A stretch of 46,718 nucleotides of DNA from Xanthocytophaga flava (GTDB lineage Bacteria; Bacteroidota; Bacteroidia; Cytophagales; 172606-1). Below, one piece after another: positions 27,781 to 38,094 of this stretch. Each line of letters opens with the position of its first letter. Position 1 is the first letter of the stretch. The stretch is taken from contig JASJOS010000030.1 of NCBI GenBank assembly GCA_030068525.1, positions 1-46,718 of the forward strand, written 5' to 3'. The notes under the pieces are model-generated. The model was not told the DNA's origin. It searched no databases and saw only the letters and a program-made list of their open reading frames with translations. The position numbers were made by a program, and so were the translations under genes.

Positions 27781-29499
27781 TTATAAATTTCCTTTTTTGA
27801 ATTCTGTTATAGCATAATTTGCTGCACGAGCCGTAAGAGCCATAAAGGTAAGCGATGGGTTTTGTGTAGAAGTAGATGTCATACAGGCTCCGTCTGTTAC
27901 AAAAACGTTTTTACAGGCGTGCAATTGATTCCACTTATTCAACAAAGATGTTTTAGGATCTTTGCCCATACGTACCCCACCCATTTCGTGTATATCCAGA
28001 CCTGGTGCTTTATTCGGATTATCATGGGTTTTGATATTTTTAAATCCAGCTAAGGTCAACATCTCTGTCATTTGCGTATGAAAATCCTGAATCATCTTTT
28101 CATCGTTGTCATCATAAGCAACAGAAACACGCAGTTGTGGTATACCCCAGGGATCTTTCAGGTTTGGATCTAACGCCACATAATTCGACTCTTTTGGAAT
28201 GGTTTCGCCCATCATATGCGAACCTGCCCTCCAGTTACCATATTTTTTAGCTGTCAGGTTTGTTTTCAGCTCTTCGCCCATGCCGGATGTATCTGTATCC
28301 ATCATACGGAAAGCACTAAAACCAGCAGCATATCCTCTCAGAAAATCTGTTTCCTGTTTAAATACATTCCGGAATCGTGGGATATAACTGCCATTGGGGC
28401 GAATACCTTCTGTAATTGTATCCAGATATCCTTCATATTCTGCCGAGATAGTAGTACGGAAATTATGGAATGCCATATACTTTCCCAATAATCCATTGTC
28501 ATTACCCAAGCCATTCGGAAAACGATTTGAGGTTGAGTTTAATAAAATCAGATTACTATTCAAACAAGCTGCATTCACAAAAATCACGCGGGCATAATAC
28601 TCAGTCATTTGCTTGGTATGAGCATCAATAACCCGTACTCCGGTCGCCTTATTTTTCTTTTCGTCAAAAATAATGGAGTGTACCACAGAATCGGGTTGTA
28701 AGGTCATCTTTCCGGTTTTGGCAGCCCAGGGCAATGTAGAGGCATTGCTGCTGAAATACCCACCATATGGACACCCCCGCTGGCAAAGCGACCGATTCTG
28801 ACACTGCGCTCTCCCCTGCTGAAAATGTATGGGTTTAGGCTTAGTCAGGTGCGCACAACGTCCGATAATAATAGGACGCGTACCCTTGTAATGCTTAGCC
28901 ATCTGGTCAGTAAAATACTTCTCCACACAGGACTGCTCATGAGGCGGAAGAAACTCACCATCTGGTAATTGAGCCAGTCCATCTTTATTTCCGCTAATAC
29001 CGGCAAACAGTTCGACATGGCTGTACCACGGAGCCAGTTCTGCATAGCTGATAGGCCATTCTACAGCAAAGCCATCACGGGCAGGGCCATCAAAGTCATA
29101 TTGTGACCACCGCTGTGTACCACGTGCCCACATCAAGGACTTCCCTCCTACCTGATAGCCACGTATCCAGTCAAATGGTTTTTCCTGTACATACGGATGT
29201 TCGGCATCTTTTACAAAAAAGTGAGCAGCATCTTCATTAAACGCATAACAACGGCTCACGATGGGATTGGCATCTGTGACGGATTTGGGTAAACGTCCTC
29301 CATGCTCAAACTCCCACGGATTCATCATCGTGGTTGGATAGTCTGTAATGTGTTTTACATCCCGACCCCGCTCTAATACCAATGTTTTTAATCCTTTTTC
29401 ACAAAGCTCTTTGGCAGCCCAGCCACCACTAATACCTGAGCCGATTACAATGGCGTCGAAGGTACGTTCTTTGATTGAATCTATAGTTAAGAAAGCCAT
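27781..29499 (-). CDS. GMC-family FAD-dependent sugar 3-dehydrogenase-like protein
   Basis: The 572-residue product has an FAD dinucleotide-binding motif at its N-terminus (IVIGSGISGGWAAKELCEKG, about 17-36) and the GMC C-terminal domain with the catalytic His region GLDIHEMGGVRMG and TSTQNPSLTFMALTARAA. A cysteine cluster (CQNRSLCQRGCPYGGYF, about 232-248) may hold a metal or disulfide, as in related sugar dehydrogenases. It has no export signal of its own; the Tat-signal-bearing small subunit encoded 30 bases upstream could carry it across the membrane. Such pairs oxidise glucosides at C3 and pass electrons to quinone or cytochromes. The exact sugar is unknown. Confidence 0.85.
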   Translation of the reverse strand: MAFLTIDSIKERTFDAIVIGSGISGGWAAKELCEKGLKTLVLERGRDVKHITDYPTTMMNPWEFEHGGRLPKSVTDANPIVSRCYAFNEDAAHFFVKDAEHPYVQEKPFDWIRGYQVGGKSLMWARGTQRWSQYDFDGPARDGFAVEWPISYAELAPWYSHVELFAGISGNKDGLAQLPDGEFLPPHEQSCVEKYFTDQMAKHYKGTRPIIIGRCAHLTKPKPIHFQQGRAQCQNRSLCQRGCPYGGYFSSNASTLPWAAKTGKMTLQPDSVVHSIIFDEKKNKATGVRVIDAHTKQMTEYYARVIFVNAACLNSNLILLNSTSNRFPNGLGNDNGLLGKYMAFHNFRTTISAEYEGYLDTITEGIRPNGSYIPRFRNVFKQETDFLRGYAAGFSAFRMMDTDTSGMGEELKTNLTAKKYGNWRAGSHMMGETIPKESNYVALDPNLKDPWGIPQLRVSVAYDDNDEKMIQDFHTQMTEMLTLAGFKNIKTHDNPNKAPGLDIHEMGGVRMGKDPKTSLLNKWNQLHACKNVFVTDGACMTSTSTQNPSLTFMALTARAANYAITEFKKGNL

Positions 29500-29529
29500 G
29501 ACAAAATTCTGGAATAGAAATGAAAAGAT

Positions 29530-30048
29530 TTACTTCTTCAGTGGAACACATCCGTGGAAAAATCCAGGAGCCATATTATAACCTCTCACGTTCATCTGCA
29601 CGTATTCGGAATTCATATAACCTTGAATAGTCAGACTTTTAACCATGCTGATAAATTGCTTTGCTCCAGGATCAGCAGAGTCTTTCATTTTGGATAAGGT
29701 ATCCAGGCGTTGTCTGGCATCACATTCAGCGAATGGTTTGTTGTACCCTTGTCTGGCATTCTGATCTACCAGTACAAGTCCTTGTTTCAAATTGACTTGT
29801 GCCGTTTCACCATAGCAGTCAGTAATCATACGCATAGCATATTGATGTACTTTCAGCGATTTGGCTCCTGGTGTACTGGTTTCCGGAATGATGGTTTCTA
29901 CGATTTCAGCCAGTAATGCTTCTTCTGTTGAGGCTAAGCCGGAAACGGGTCCAAGAGACTCAGGCGTCCAACCAGTAGCCCAGGCAGGTAATGCGACCAT
30001 ACCGCCTAGAGCTGCTACCACATTTTTGAGTGCAGAACGTCGTTGCAT
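29530..30048 (-). CDS. Gluconate 2-dehydrogenase subunit 3 family protein
   Basis: The 172-residue product starts MQRRSALKNVVAALGGMVAL, a twin-arginine signal with an Arg-Arg pair and a hydrophobic core ending PAWATG. The mature part (EEALLAEIVETIIPETSTPGA at about 42-62, then MRMITDCYGE) is the gluconate_2-dh3 family domain, the small subunit that chaperones and exports a GMC flavoprotein. It is the first gene of the minus operon and lies 30 bases before the GMC gene, the normal order. The pair marks a periplasmic flavoprotein dehydrogenase. Confidence 0.87.
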   Translation of the reverse strand: MQRRSALKNVVAALGGMVALPAWATGWTPESLGPVSGLASTEEALLAEIVETIIPETSTPGAKSLKVHQYAMRMITDCYGETAQVNLKQGLVLVDQNARQGYNKPFAECDARQRLDTLSKMKDSADPGAKQFISMVKSLTIQGYMNSEYVQMNVRGYNMAPGFFHGCVPLKK

Positions 30049-30479
30049 GATAAAATAAATGTATTGGATGGGTTATAATTAAAGTACTGTTTCAACAAAA
30101 TCTTTTACCTGATCTCCGGATTCAATCCTCCGGCAGTTGTCTCACTTTTACGCTTACGGGTGTATATATCCGAATGTACGTTTTTATCAAACTAACTGAT
30201 ACTATTTATTTGTTAACTAGTCAAATGCACTGTTAGTATTATTTATTATAAAATGGAGGCTATTTCTTTATCAGCTAATAGCCTCCTGTTATAGGGGTAT
30301 CGAAGTACTTGGATTAAAAAAATATTTTCACAATGTTGTAAATAAAACTAAAAAAATTAATTCTACCTCTTTTTTAGAGAAATATTTTAATGTATAATAT
30401 AAATATAACAGGAAATCTATAGTTTTAAGCCATTAAAGCGAAGTCGTATCTTATTTAATTCATTTATAGCTCAATTCGA
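30049..30479. other. Divergent intergenic region of the 3-keto-sugar genes, with one orphan hairpin
   Basis: These 430 AT-rich bases separate the GMC operon from the Gfo/Idh/MocA gene and should hold both promoters. A 10-bp hairpin (GGAGGCTATT at 30255-30264, complement at 30277-30286) lies in the middle, downstream of neither gene. No open frame is convincing. Confidence 0.55.
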
Positions 30480-31562
30480 ATGTCACTGCAAAATCAACCT
30501 TTACGTGTATTAGTAGTAGGCTGTGGCAACATGGGAGCATCCCATGCCTTAGCCTATAAGTCCATCGACGGATTTGAAATCTGCGGAATTGTTTCTACGG
30601 GAAAAAGCAAAGAAGTATTGAACGAACGGTTAGGTGGTGGCTATCCGTTGTTTAGCGATTATGCTGTAGCATTGAAAGATACACAACCTGATGCAGTATG
30701 TATCTCGACCTATCCGGATACACATGAACAGTTTGCCATCATGGCGCTGGAAGCTGGTTGTCATGTATTTATTGAGAAGCCTCTGGCTGATACGGTTGAG
30801 GGTGCACAACGGGTAGCAGAGGTAGCAAAGAAAACAGGGAAGAAAGTAGTAGTAGGTTATATACTACGCCATCATCCTTCCTGGGAGAAGTTTGTAGAGA
30901 TTGCCCAACAGATAGGCAAACCGCTGGTCATGCGAATGAATCTGAACCAGCAAAGTCATGGGTATATGTGGGATGTACACCGTAACCTGATGAAAAGCCT
31001 GAGTCCGATTGTGGACTGTGGTGTACACTATATTGATGTCATGTGTCAGATGACACGTTCCAAACCTGTTCAGGTTAATGCCATTGGAGCACGATTGACA
31101 GAAGACATTCCTGCCGGAAACTATAATTACGGACAGTTGCAGATTCGCTTTGAAGATGGCTCAGTGGGTTGGTACGAAGCTGGCTGGGGACCTATGATGA
31201 GTGAAACAGCCTTCTTCGTCAAAGATGTGATTGGCCCTAAAGGTTGTGTCTCTATTGTAGCCAAAGATGCAGGTGGCACAGGAAAATCGGACAATGTAGA
31301 TTCGCACACAAAAACTGAATCGTTACGATTACACCATGCGGCTATTAATGGCAACAATGAGTTCACCAAACCTGATGAGTGGATTAACCTGACTGATGAA
31401 CCAGATCATCAGGAGTTGTGTAATCGGGAGCAACGTTTCTTTCTGAAAGCTATTACTGAAAATGTTGATCTTACAGATCATGTAGAAGATGCTGTAAATA
31501 GTCTTCGTATCGCGTTTGCCTGTGACGAATCGGTACGGACAGGTCAGCCTGTGATGTTATAA
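30480..31562 (+). CDS. Gfo/Idh/MocA family oxidoreductase
   Basis: The 360-residue product has an N-terminal Rossmann fold (LRVLVVGCGNMGASHALAYK, about 8-27), the family's EKP motif in FIEKPLADT near residue 98-106, and the C-terminal domain with GVHYIDVMCQM, whose histidine is the usual catalytic residue. No signal peptide is present, so it is cytosolic. It is divergent from the DUF1080-GMC operon. Enzymes of this family reduce 3-keto sugars with NAD(P)H or interconvert sugar alcohols, which fits a role downstream of C3 oxidation. It could also act on an unrelated sugar such as inositol. A terminator follows at 31591. Confidence 0.88.
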   Translation: MSLQNQPLRVLVVGCGNMGASHALAYKSIDGFEICGIVSTGKSKEVLNERLGGGYPLFSDYAVALKDTQPDAVCISTYPDTHEQFAIMALEAGCHVFIEKPLADTVEGAQRVAEVAKKTGKKVVVGYILRHHPSWEKFVEIAQQIGKPLVMRMNLNQQSHGYMWDVHRNLMKSLSPIVDCGVHYIDVMCQMTRSKPVQVNAIGARLTEDIPAGNYNYGQLQIRFEDGSVGWYEAGWGPMMSETAFFVKDVIGPKGCVSIVAKDAGGTGKSDNVDSHTKTESLRLHHAAINGNNEFTKPDEWINLTDEPDHQELCNREQRFFLKAITENVDLTDHVEDAVNSLRIAFACDESVRTGQPVML

Positions 31563-31590
31563 TTGCTTTTGGTTATATAGTATCATCGTG

Positions 31591-31637
31591 AAACCAGAGT
31601 CCACACTTTTTAAAAGTATAGACTCTGGTTTTCTTTT
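31591..31637 (+). terminator. Terminator of the Gfo/Idh/MocA gene
   Basis: AAACCAGAGTC (31591-31601) pairs with 31621-31631; an inner ACTTTT/AAAAGT pair extends the stem. The arm runs into TTCTTTT. Confidence 0.8.
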
Positions 31638-31787
31638 GATTGCTTTCCGGCATTGTTGCTCTATTTTTTCTAAGGTTCCTCTTCCTAAGTTTGTTTATTA
31701 CCCCTTTCTTCACTCTTCCGCCGGCCTCTCCATTTTTTACTTGTCCTCATGGAAATATTTCTCTTTCTCTTCCTATCCTTCCTCCGT

Positions 31788-31900
31788 TGTCCTCCTGAAA
31801 GGACCCCGTGACAAGACCGGCGGCCTTTCCGATTGGAGTATATTCTTTCTCTCATATACCAATATGGCTCTATTTGTCAAGAGATCCTTTCAGGAGGACA
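31788..31900. repeat. 113-bp element with perfect 16-bp terminal inverted repeats (copy A)
   Basis: TGTCCTCCTGAAAGGA (31788-31803) is the exact reverse complement of 31885-31900. A second, reversed copy lies at 39411-39573; both share the inner blocks GATTGGAGTATATT and TGGCTCTATTTGTCA. A degenerate extra arm (TTGTCCTCATGGAAA) lies at 31741-31755. It encodes no protein. It resembles a non-autonomous MITE or a palindromic intergenic repeat. The surrounding 31638-32075 contains no gene. Confidence 0.72.
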
Positions 31901-32075
31901 GGGAGGGATTGAGATACTAAAGATGAGTGTTTTCTCTTTATACATAGAATATATGAAGACGCTAACTTCATAAAAAGAAGATTCCTTGCATCTGTACTTC
32001 CACGCACATTTAAAGGCAGCTTTCTCTTTTTAACAAACTCTCATTTAAAATTTGAGATCACCAGGCTTATCTGTT

Positions 32076-32642
32076 TCAGAGATTAGCCAGAAAGGTTTCG
32101 GTCAGCTTTGTATACAATTCGGTATTGTTCAGTCCTGTAGTATCTATGTCATACACATACTTGACAAATCCTACTTTTCGTAGCTCTGCATGAAATTCCT
32201 GTATCTCTCCTGGCCCGTACACTTTGACAGGATTTCCAAAGCCAATGTGATTAATAGGTATAAATGTATTCTCTGGACAGAATGTCCCTACATGGATAAT
32301 TCCATTCACTGCCAGCACAGTTCCATTGGATAACTCTGCTCCATGAAAGATAGTAGCATTCGTAGCAATGAAACAGGCTTTATGAATGGTAGCTCCTGTA
32401 ATGCAGGCTTTAGGCCCTACCAATACATTATCTCCTATCGAACAGGGAAACTTCTTATTGCTGCGGATAATGGCATTTTCCATAATCACGGTGTTGTTAC
32501 CAATATGAATAGAGCCACCATTGGCAGTAATAATAGTTCCAGCTCCGACATAGGTATTCTCGCCAATGGTCACATCTCCTTCAATGATAACTCCTTGCAT
32601 GATACGGACTGAAGGATGAATAGTAGGTTGTAGATTTGACAT
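32076..32642 (-). CDS. Hexapeptide-repeat (left-handed beta-helix) protein
   Basis: The 188-residue product is built of hexapeptide turns from residue 8 to about 140 (VIIEGDVTIGENTYVGAGTI, SIGDNVLVGPKACITGATI). This is the gamma-carbonic-anhydrase/acetyltransferase fold, followed by a C-terminal helix. Histidines occur at positions that could bind metal in a gamma-carbonic anhydrase (TIHKACF, TIFHGAE, IIHVGTF), but the canonical spacing cannot be confirmed by eye. It stands alone, with a TACTTTTG -7-like box at 32684-32691. A PaaY-like thioesterase, a carbonic anhydrase or an inactive relative are all possible. Confidence 0.75.
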   Translation of the reverse strand: MSNLQPTIHPSVRIMQGVIIEGDVTIGENTYVGAGTIITANGGSIHIGNNTVIMENAIIRSNKKFPCSIGDNVLVGPKACITGATIHKACFIATNATIFHGAELSNGTVLAVNGIIHVGTFCPENTFIPINHIGFGNPVKVYGPGEIQEFHAELRKVGFVKYVYDIDTTGLNNTELYTKLTETFLANL

Positions 32643-32683
32643 AGAATTGTAGGTAGTTAGATAGTAAACAAGATCCTATTTCT

Positions 32684-32691
32684 CAAAAGTA
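32684..32691 (-). promoter_or_regulatory. -7 element of the hexapeptide-repeat gene
   Basis: TACTTTTG on the minus strand lies 41 bases before the ATG at 32642. There is no TTG at the expected distance. Confidence 0.45.
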
Positions 32692-32828
32692 AATGCATAT
32701 ACGAGCTTTATCATATGTTGATAAAAAAGAACGTATGTTTTACGTCCATAATACATTACTCATTGACCAAAAAGACCGTATTTTTGGGAAGTTATAAACT
32801 TTATACACTTTTTAGCCGAATCCCGTCT

Positions 32829-34436
32829 ATGAAAAAAATAGTCTTTCTCCTTTTTCTGTTATCTGCTTACGACCTTACCCAAGCTCAACAGCCTCAAAGT
32901 ATTCAAACAGAATCCAGAATAGAGGAGGTAACTGTCTATCTGGATGGTGCTGAGATCAAAAATAGTCAGGCAATACGCCTTATCAAAGGGAAAAATACCA
33001 TAAACTTTAAAGGTCTGTCTCCATTTCTGGAAGAAAGGAGTATACAGATAACTCCCAAAGGAGAGGTAGAAATATTATCCATATCTACAGGAACAAGAAC
33101 AATAACTCCTGAAGAAGTGGATTTAAGAATCAAAAGGCAAACAGATAGTATAAAAATACTTCAACAACAGATTGAACTGGTGACCAATCAGATAGATGCA
33201 TACAATACAGAAAAGAAACTCCTAAACGAAAATCAGAAACTAGGTGGAAAAGAGAGTGGAACTACCATAACTGAGTTAATGAAAGCTGCTGATTTTTATC
33301 GTGACCGAACCCTCAAAATCAATAATTCACTTACTACACTCAATATACAATTAAAAAGTCTGTCTGTTAGTCTGGATTCTGTTTCCAAGCAATCCGAACA
33401 TTTAAAGACACAAATAGATACCAGACGAAAAGAAATTAATCTTGTTGTATCCTCAGCTACCGAGCAACGTGTAGAATTTGAAATCCGGTACATTGTTCAT
33501 AATGCCAGTTGGGAAGCTACCTATGATTTGATTGCAACTGATATCAGTAAGCCTGTATCACTTAAATATAATGCACGTATTTATAATGGTACAGGGATAG
33601 ACTGGAAAGATATTAAACTTACTTTGTCAACGGCTGATCCTTCGTTGGAAGCATCACGTCCTTATCTTAGCACATGGATTTTAAATTATAACTCCGGAGC
33701 CAATGAAGGACTGGTACAAAATCAACTTTTTAATCAGCAGAATGGATTTATCAGAGAAGGAGGACTTTCTGGTGATGAAGGAATAACAGTTTCTGAATTG
33801 GCTGCCACCTTTAAAATTGACAAAGTTCATACTATTCCAACCAACAAAGATTTGTATCAGATTCATATTTCCGATCACAATCTGAATGCGCTATATGAGT
33901 ATCTTACCATTCCTAAAGTGGATATGAGTGCTTTTCTGCTAGCAAAAGTTACAGGCTGGAAACAACTAAATCTTATCGATGGCAAAGCCAATGTATATTT
34001 TGGAAATACATACATAGGGGAATCCAACATTAATACACAACTATTGGGAGATACACTGGACTTGTCTCTCGGGCGTGATAATCAGGTAATCGTGAAACGG
34101 ACCAAAGTCGAAGATTTTGCAGCAAACAAATCTATTGGTGGAAAGAAAAGCGAAGCACTGGTTTACGAAATTTCAATTCGAAACAACCGACCAACCCCTG
34201 TTCAAATCAAAATTCAGGATCAGGTACCTATATCTCAGGAAAGTGATATTAGTGTAGACGCAGACGAAATTTCCGGAGCAGAACTAGATACACCATCCGG
34301 ACGATTACAATGGAAACGCCAGATATCACCAGGGGAAATTATCAAATACAAAATTGCTTTTACAGTCAAATACCCAAAAAACAAAACTCTTTCGCTGCGA
34401 AAAAGCAGGGTTGTACGCACTCCGAGATTCAAGTAA
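32829..34436 (+). CDS. Secreted DUF4140/DUF4139 (mucoidy-inhibitor-like) protein
   Basis: I start at 32829, where a signal peptide begins (MKKIVFLLFLLSAYDLTQAQ); an in-frame ATG 38 codons upstream would bury it. The product has 535 residues. A DUF4140 domain covers about 28-120 (RIEEVTVYLDGAEIKNSQAI), a helical coiled coil about 105-210 follows (RIKRQTDSIKILQQQIELVT onward), and the C-terminal DUF4139 domain carries VEFEIRYIVHNASWEATYDL. The last residues (KYPKNKTLSLRKSR) are basic. Fungal and bacterial MuiA-like proteins share this layout; the biochemical function is not known. It is periplasmic or surface-bound. Confidence 0.85.
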   Translation: MKKIVFLLFLLSAYDLTQAQQPQSIQTESRIEEVTVYLDGAEIKNSQAIRLIKGKNTINFKGLSPFLEERSIQITPKGEVEILSISTGTRTITPEEVDLRIKRQTDSIKILQQQIELVTNQIDAYNTEKKLLNENQKLGGKESGTTITELMKAADFYRDRTLKINNSLTTLNIQLKSLSVSLDSVSKQSEHLKTQIDTRRKEINLVVSSATEQRVEFEIRYIVHNASWEATYDLIATDISKPVSLKYNARIYNGTGIDWKDIKLTLSTADPSLEASRPYLSTWILNYNSGANEGLVQNQLFNQQNGFIREGGLSGDEGITVSELAATFKIDKVHTIPTNKDLYQIHISDHNLNALYEYLTIPKVDMSAFLLAKVTGWKQLNLIDGKANVYFGNTYIGESNINTQLLGDTLDLSLGRDNQVIVKRTKVEDFAANKSIGGKKSEALVYEISIRNNRPTPVQIKIQDQVPISQESDISVDADEISGAELDTPSGRLQWKRQISPGEIIKYKIAFTVKYPKNKTLSLRKSRVVRTPRFK

Positions 34437-34473
34437 CCCCAACATACATACCAGAAGATCTGGTTTATATAAC

Positions 34474-34506
34474 AAACGCCTGTCCAGTAAGAAGAGACAG
34501 GCGTTT
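34474..34506. terminator. Bidirectional terminator between convergent genes
   Basis: AAACGCCTGTC (34474-34484) pairs perfectly with 34496-34506, 11 bp with an 11-base loop. It separates the DUF4139 gene from the DsbA-like gene. Confidence 0.82.
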
Positions 34507-34526
34507 TGATAGGTACTCTCAGAAAC

Positions 34527-35480
34527 TTATTTTACTTTGTAGAGAGTTCCGGTTTTAATGGCCTGCTTCTCCAGCTTTCCTTCCTGCACTAACTTTTCAA
34601 GTTGATTAATTCCCTCTTCTACAGATATGTCAGCCAAAACAGCGTACTCTTTTGGGGTCAATGTCGGATAATGGGTAAAAACAGAAAAAGGTGAGTCAAT
34701 AACAATCTTTTGCTTTCTGGCAGTAGGAAATACTTTTCGAACAGCACTTTCAAAGACTTCATAGGGTTTGAAACCATAGACCATGCATTGATTATTTTCC
34801 GCATCTGAAAAAAACATAGTTGGAAAACCTCTTACCCCCAGTGACCGACCATAGGACAAGTCTTCTTCAAATAGTTGTTTTCCTCTTCCTTCAAAGTCTT
34901 CTTTTAGCTGGAAAGTATCCAATCCTACAGCTGCAGCAGCTTTTTGTATATGCTCCCATCGGGTAATGTTCTTTTTCTCCAAAAACACAAATTCACGCAA
35001 CTTACGCAGGAAGGCAAGAGCCTTTTCCTTATCCTGTAACTCTGCAGCTTTTACTGCAATAGAAGGAGGATACGAAGAATCCAATGGATCTTCCAGCCAT
35101 ACATCGCCATCAATAGGCATATCATAGTGCAAACTCACTTCGTCCCAATGATGTGCCACATCACTGGGTTTACTTATCCCTCCACTATTATAACTCCAGT
35201 CGGGCAGTAGTCCTCCCATACGATACTCGATATCAATGTACTTTCCGTACTCCAGTTTCAGCTTCCGTAATTGCGGCTCAATACCCCAGCAGGTTGAACA
35301 GATCGGATCAGTATAGTAAAGTATCTTTACAGGCTTCTGGTCTGCCACCACTTTTACAGATTCAGTCTTCTCATCGCCTGCTGGTATTTCACATACACCA
35401 CTTGCGGGATCACATAAAAGTGGATTTTTGATTTCCTGGTTCATTATCTTTCTCTGTTTATTATTGACATCCTTACTCAA
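34527..35480 (-). CDS. DsbA/FrnE-family protein, SpxH-like, with C-terminal extension
   Basis: The 317-residue product lacks a signal peptide, so it is cytosolic. It starts with a cysteine-containing segment (LLCDPASGVCEIP, about 21-33). A thioredoxin-fold DsbA domain with the redox motif DPICSTCWG (about 58-66) follows, then a helical insert, the cis-proline region GVRGFPTMFF and a C-terminal block of about 45 residues (YPTLTPKEYAVLADISVEEG) that looks like a small winged-helix unit. The CxxCW pattern resembles SpxH/YjbH, a ClpXP adaptor in Firmicutes, and FrnE-like oxidoreductases. An ATG at 35444 is an alternative start. A plausible promoter lies upstream at 35554-35584. Confidence 0.8.
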   Translation of the reverse strand: MSKDVNNKQRKIMNQEIKNPLLCDPASGVCEIPAGDEKTESVKVVADQKPVKILYYTDPICSTCWGIEPQLRKLKLEYGKYIDIEYRMGGLLPDWSYNSGGISKPSDVAHHWDEVSLHYDMPIDGDVWLEDPLDSSYPPSIAVKAAELQDKEKALAFLRKLREFVFLEKKNITRWEHIQKAAAAVGLDTFQLKEDFEGRGKQLFEEDLSYGRSLGVRGFPTMFFSDAENNQCMVYGFKPYEVFESAVRKVFPTARKQKIVIDSPFSVFTHYPTLTPKEYAVLADISVEEGINQLEKLVQEGKLEKQAIKTGTLYKVK

Positions 35481-35553
35481 AACCGCCTGTTTTCCAGAAT
35501 GATTCCGACATGATGTATAACTCTTTGTGTAGGATTAATTTGTAACTCGACAG

Positions 35554-35584
35554 CAAAGTTGGTTACTATTCATCCATCAGTCAA
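35554..35584 (-). promoter_or_regulatory. Probable promoter of the DsbA/SpxH-like gene
   Basis: On the minus strand TTG (35582-35584), a 20-base spacer and CAACTTTG (35554-35561) match the consensus with one change in the -7 box. The leader is about 70 bases. Confidence 0.5.
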
Positions 35585-35818
35585 TTAGTCAGAAAAATAT
35601 GACTATATTCCATAATGATTCATGAAACGCTTTTTACTAAAAAAGAATACTGCTGACTATTTTTTGTCAAACTAGTGAGCCTTCAAAAACTTTAATTTGT
35701 TTTTTTCCAATAGGATGCGACACACATTGGAATTCCATATTTATTGTACATTTTTCATGTACTTGCTACAAAACCAAAGAGCTAAACTTTTTTCTAGGAA
35801 AGTTCAAACAAGTTTTTA

Positions 35819-35826
35819 TACCTTTG
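35819..35826 (+). promoter_or_regulatory. -7 element of the thiamine operon
   Basis: TACCTTTG ends just before the TPP riboswitch. Transcription would then start near 35832, at the first stem of the riboswitch. The -33 region has TTC, not TTG. Confidence 0.6.
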
Positions 35827-35830
35827 TCCT

Positions 35831-35910
35831 AAGCTTTAGGGGTGCCTTAACTGGCTGAGATGATACCCTTGGAACCTGATCCGGTTAGTACCGGCGAAGG
35901 GAAAAGTACC
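35831..35910 (+). promoter_or_regulatory. TPP riboswitch (THI element)
   Basis: All conserved blocks of the THI box are present in order: GGGGTGCC (about 35839-35846), CTGAGATGATACCC (35855-35868), GAACCTGATCCGGTTAGTACC (starting 35872) and CGAAGGGAAAAG (35895-35906). The first stem can form between CTTT and AAAG at the two ends. It lies 80 bases upstream of thiS and controls the thiamine operon by binding thiamine pyrophosphate. Between it and thiS a 7-bp hairpin (TCCTGAA at 35964-35970, TTCAGGA at 35984-35990) ends exactly at the thiS ATG and may form the expression platform. Confidence 0.96.
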
Positions 35911-35990
35911 GCAACACACTATAATAGTGCTATATCCATAGCATTCTCCTCCTGTGTAGCCACTCCTGAAGTCATAACCTATTTTCAGGA

Positions 35991-38040
<2,050 letters not shown>

Positions 38041-38054
38041 GTTATTCACTATGG

Positions 38055-38088
38055 CCTGTTGTGGTTCCTGTAAATCAACCACAACAGG
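38055..38088 (+). other. Intercistronic hairpin between thiC and the ThiE/TenI-like gene
   Basis: CCTGTTGTGGTT (38055-38066) pairs perfectly with 38077-38088 across a 10-base loop. Only TTT follows before the next start at 38095, so it may be a weak internal terminator, an RNA-processing site or a brake on downstream genes. Confidence 0.65.
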
Positions 38089-38094
38089 TTTAAA

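Noticed and set aside
31588-31920. Open frame of 110 codons, plus strand
   Set aside because: It begins inside a terminator and runs through the inverted-repeat element; the protein has no recognisable pattern.
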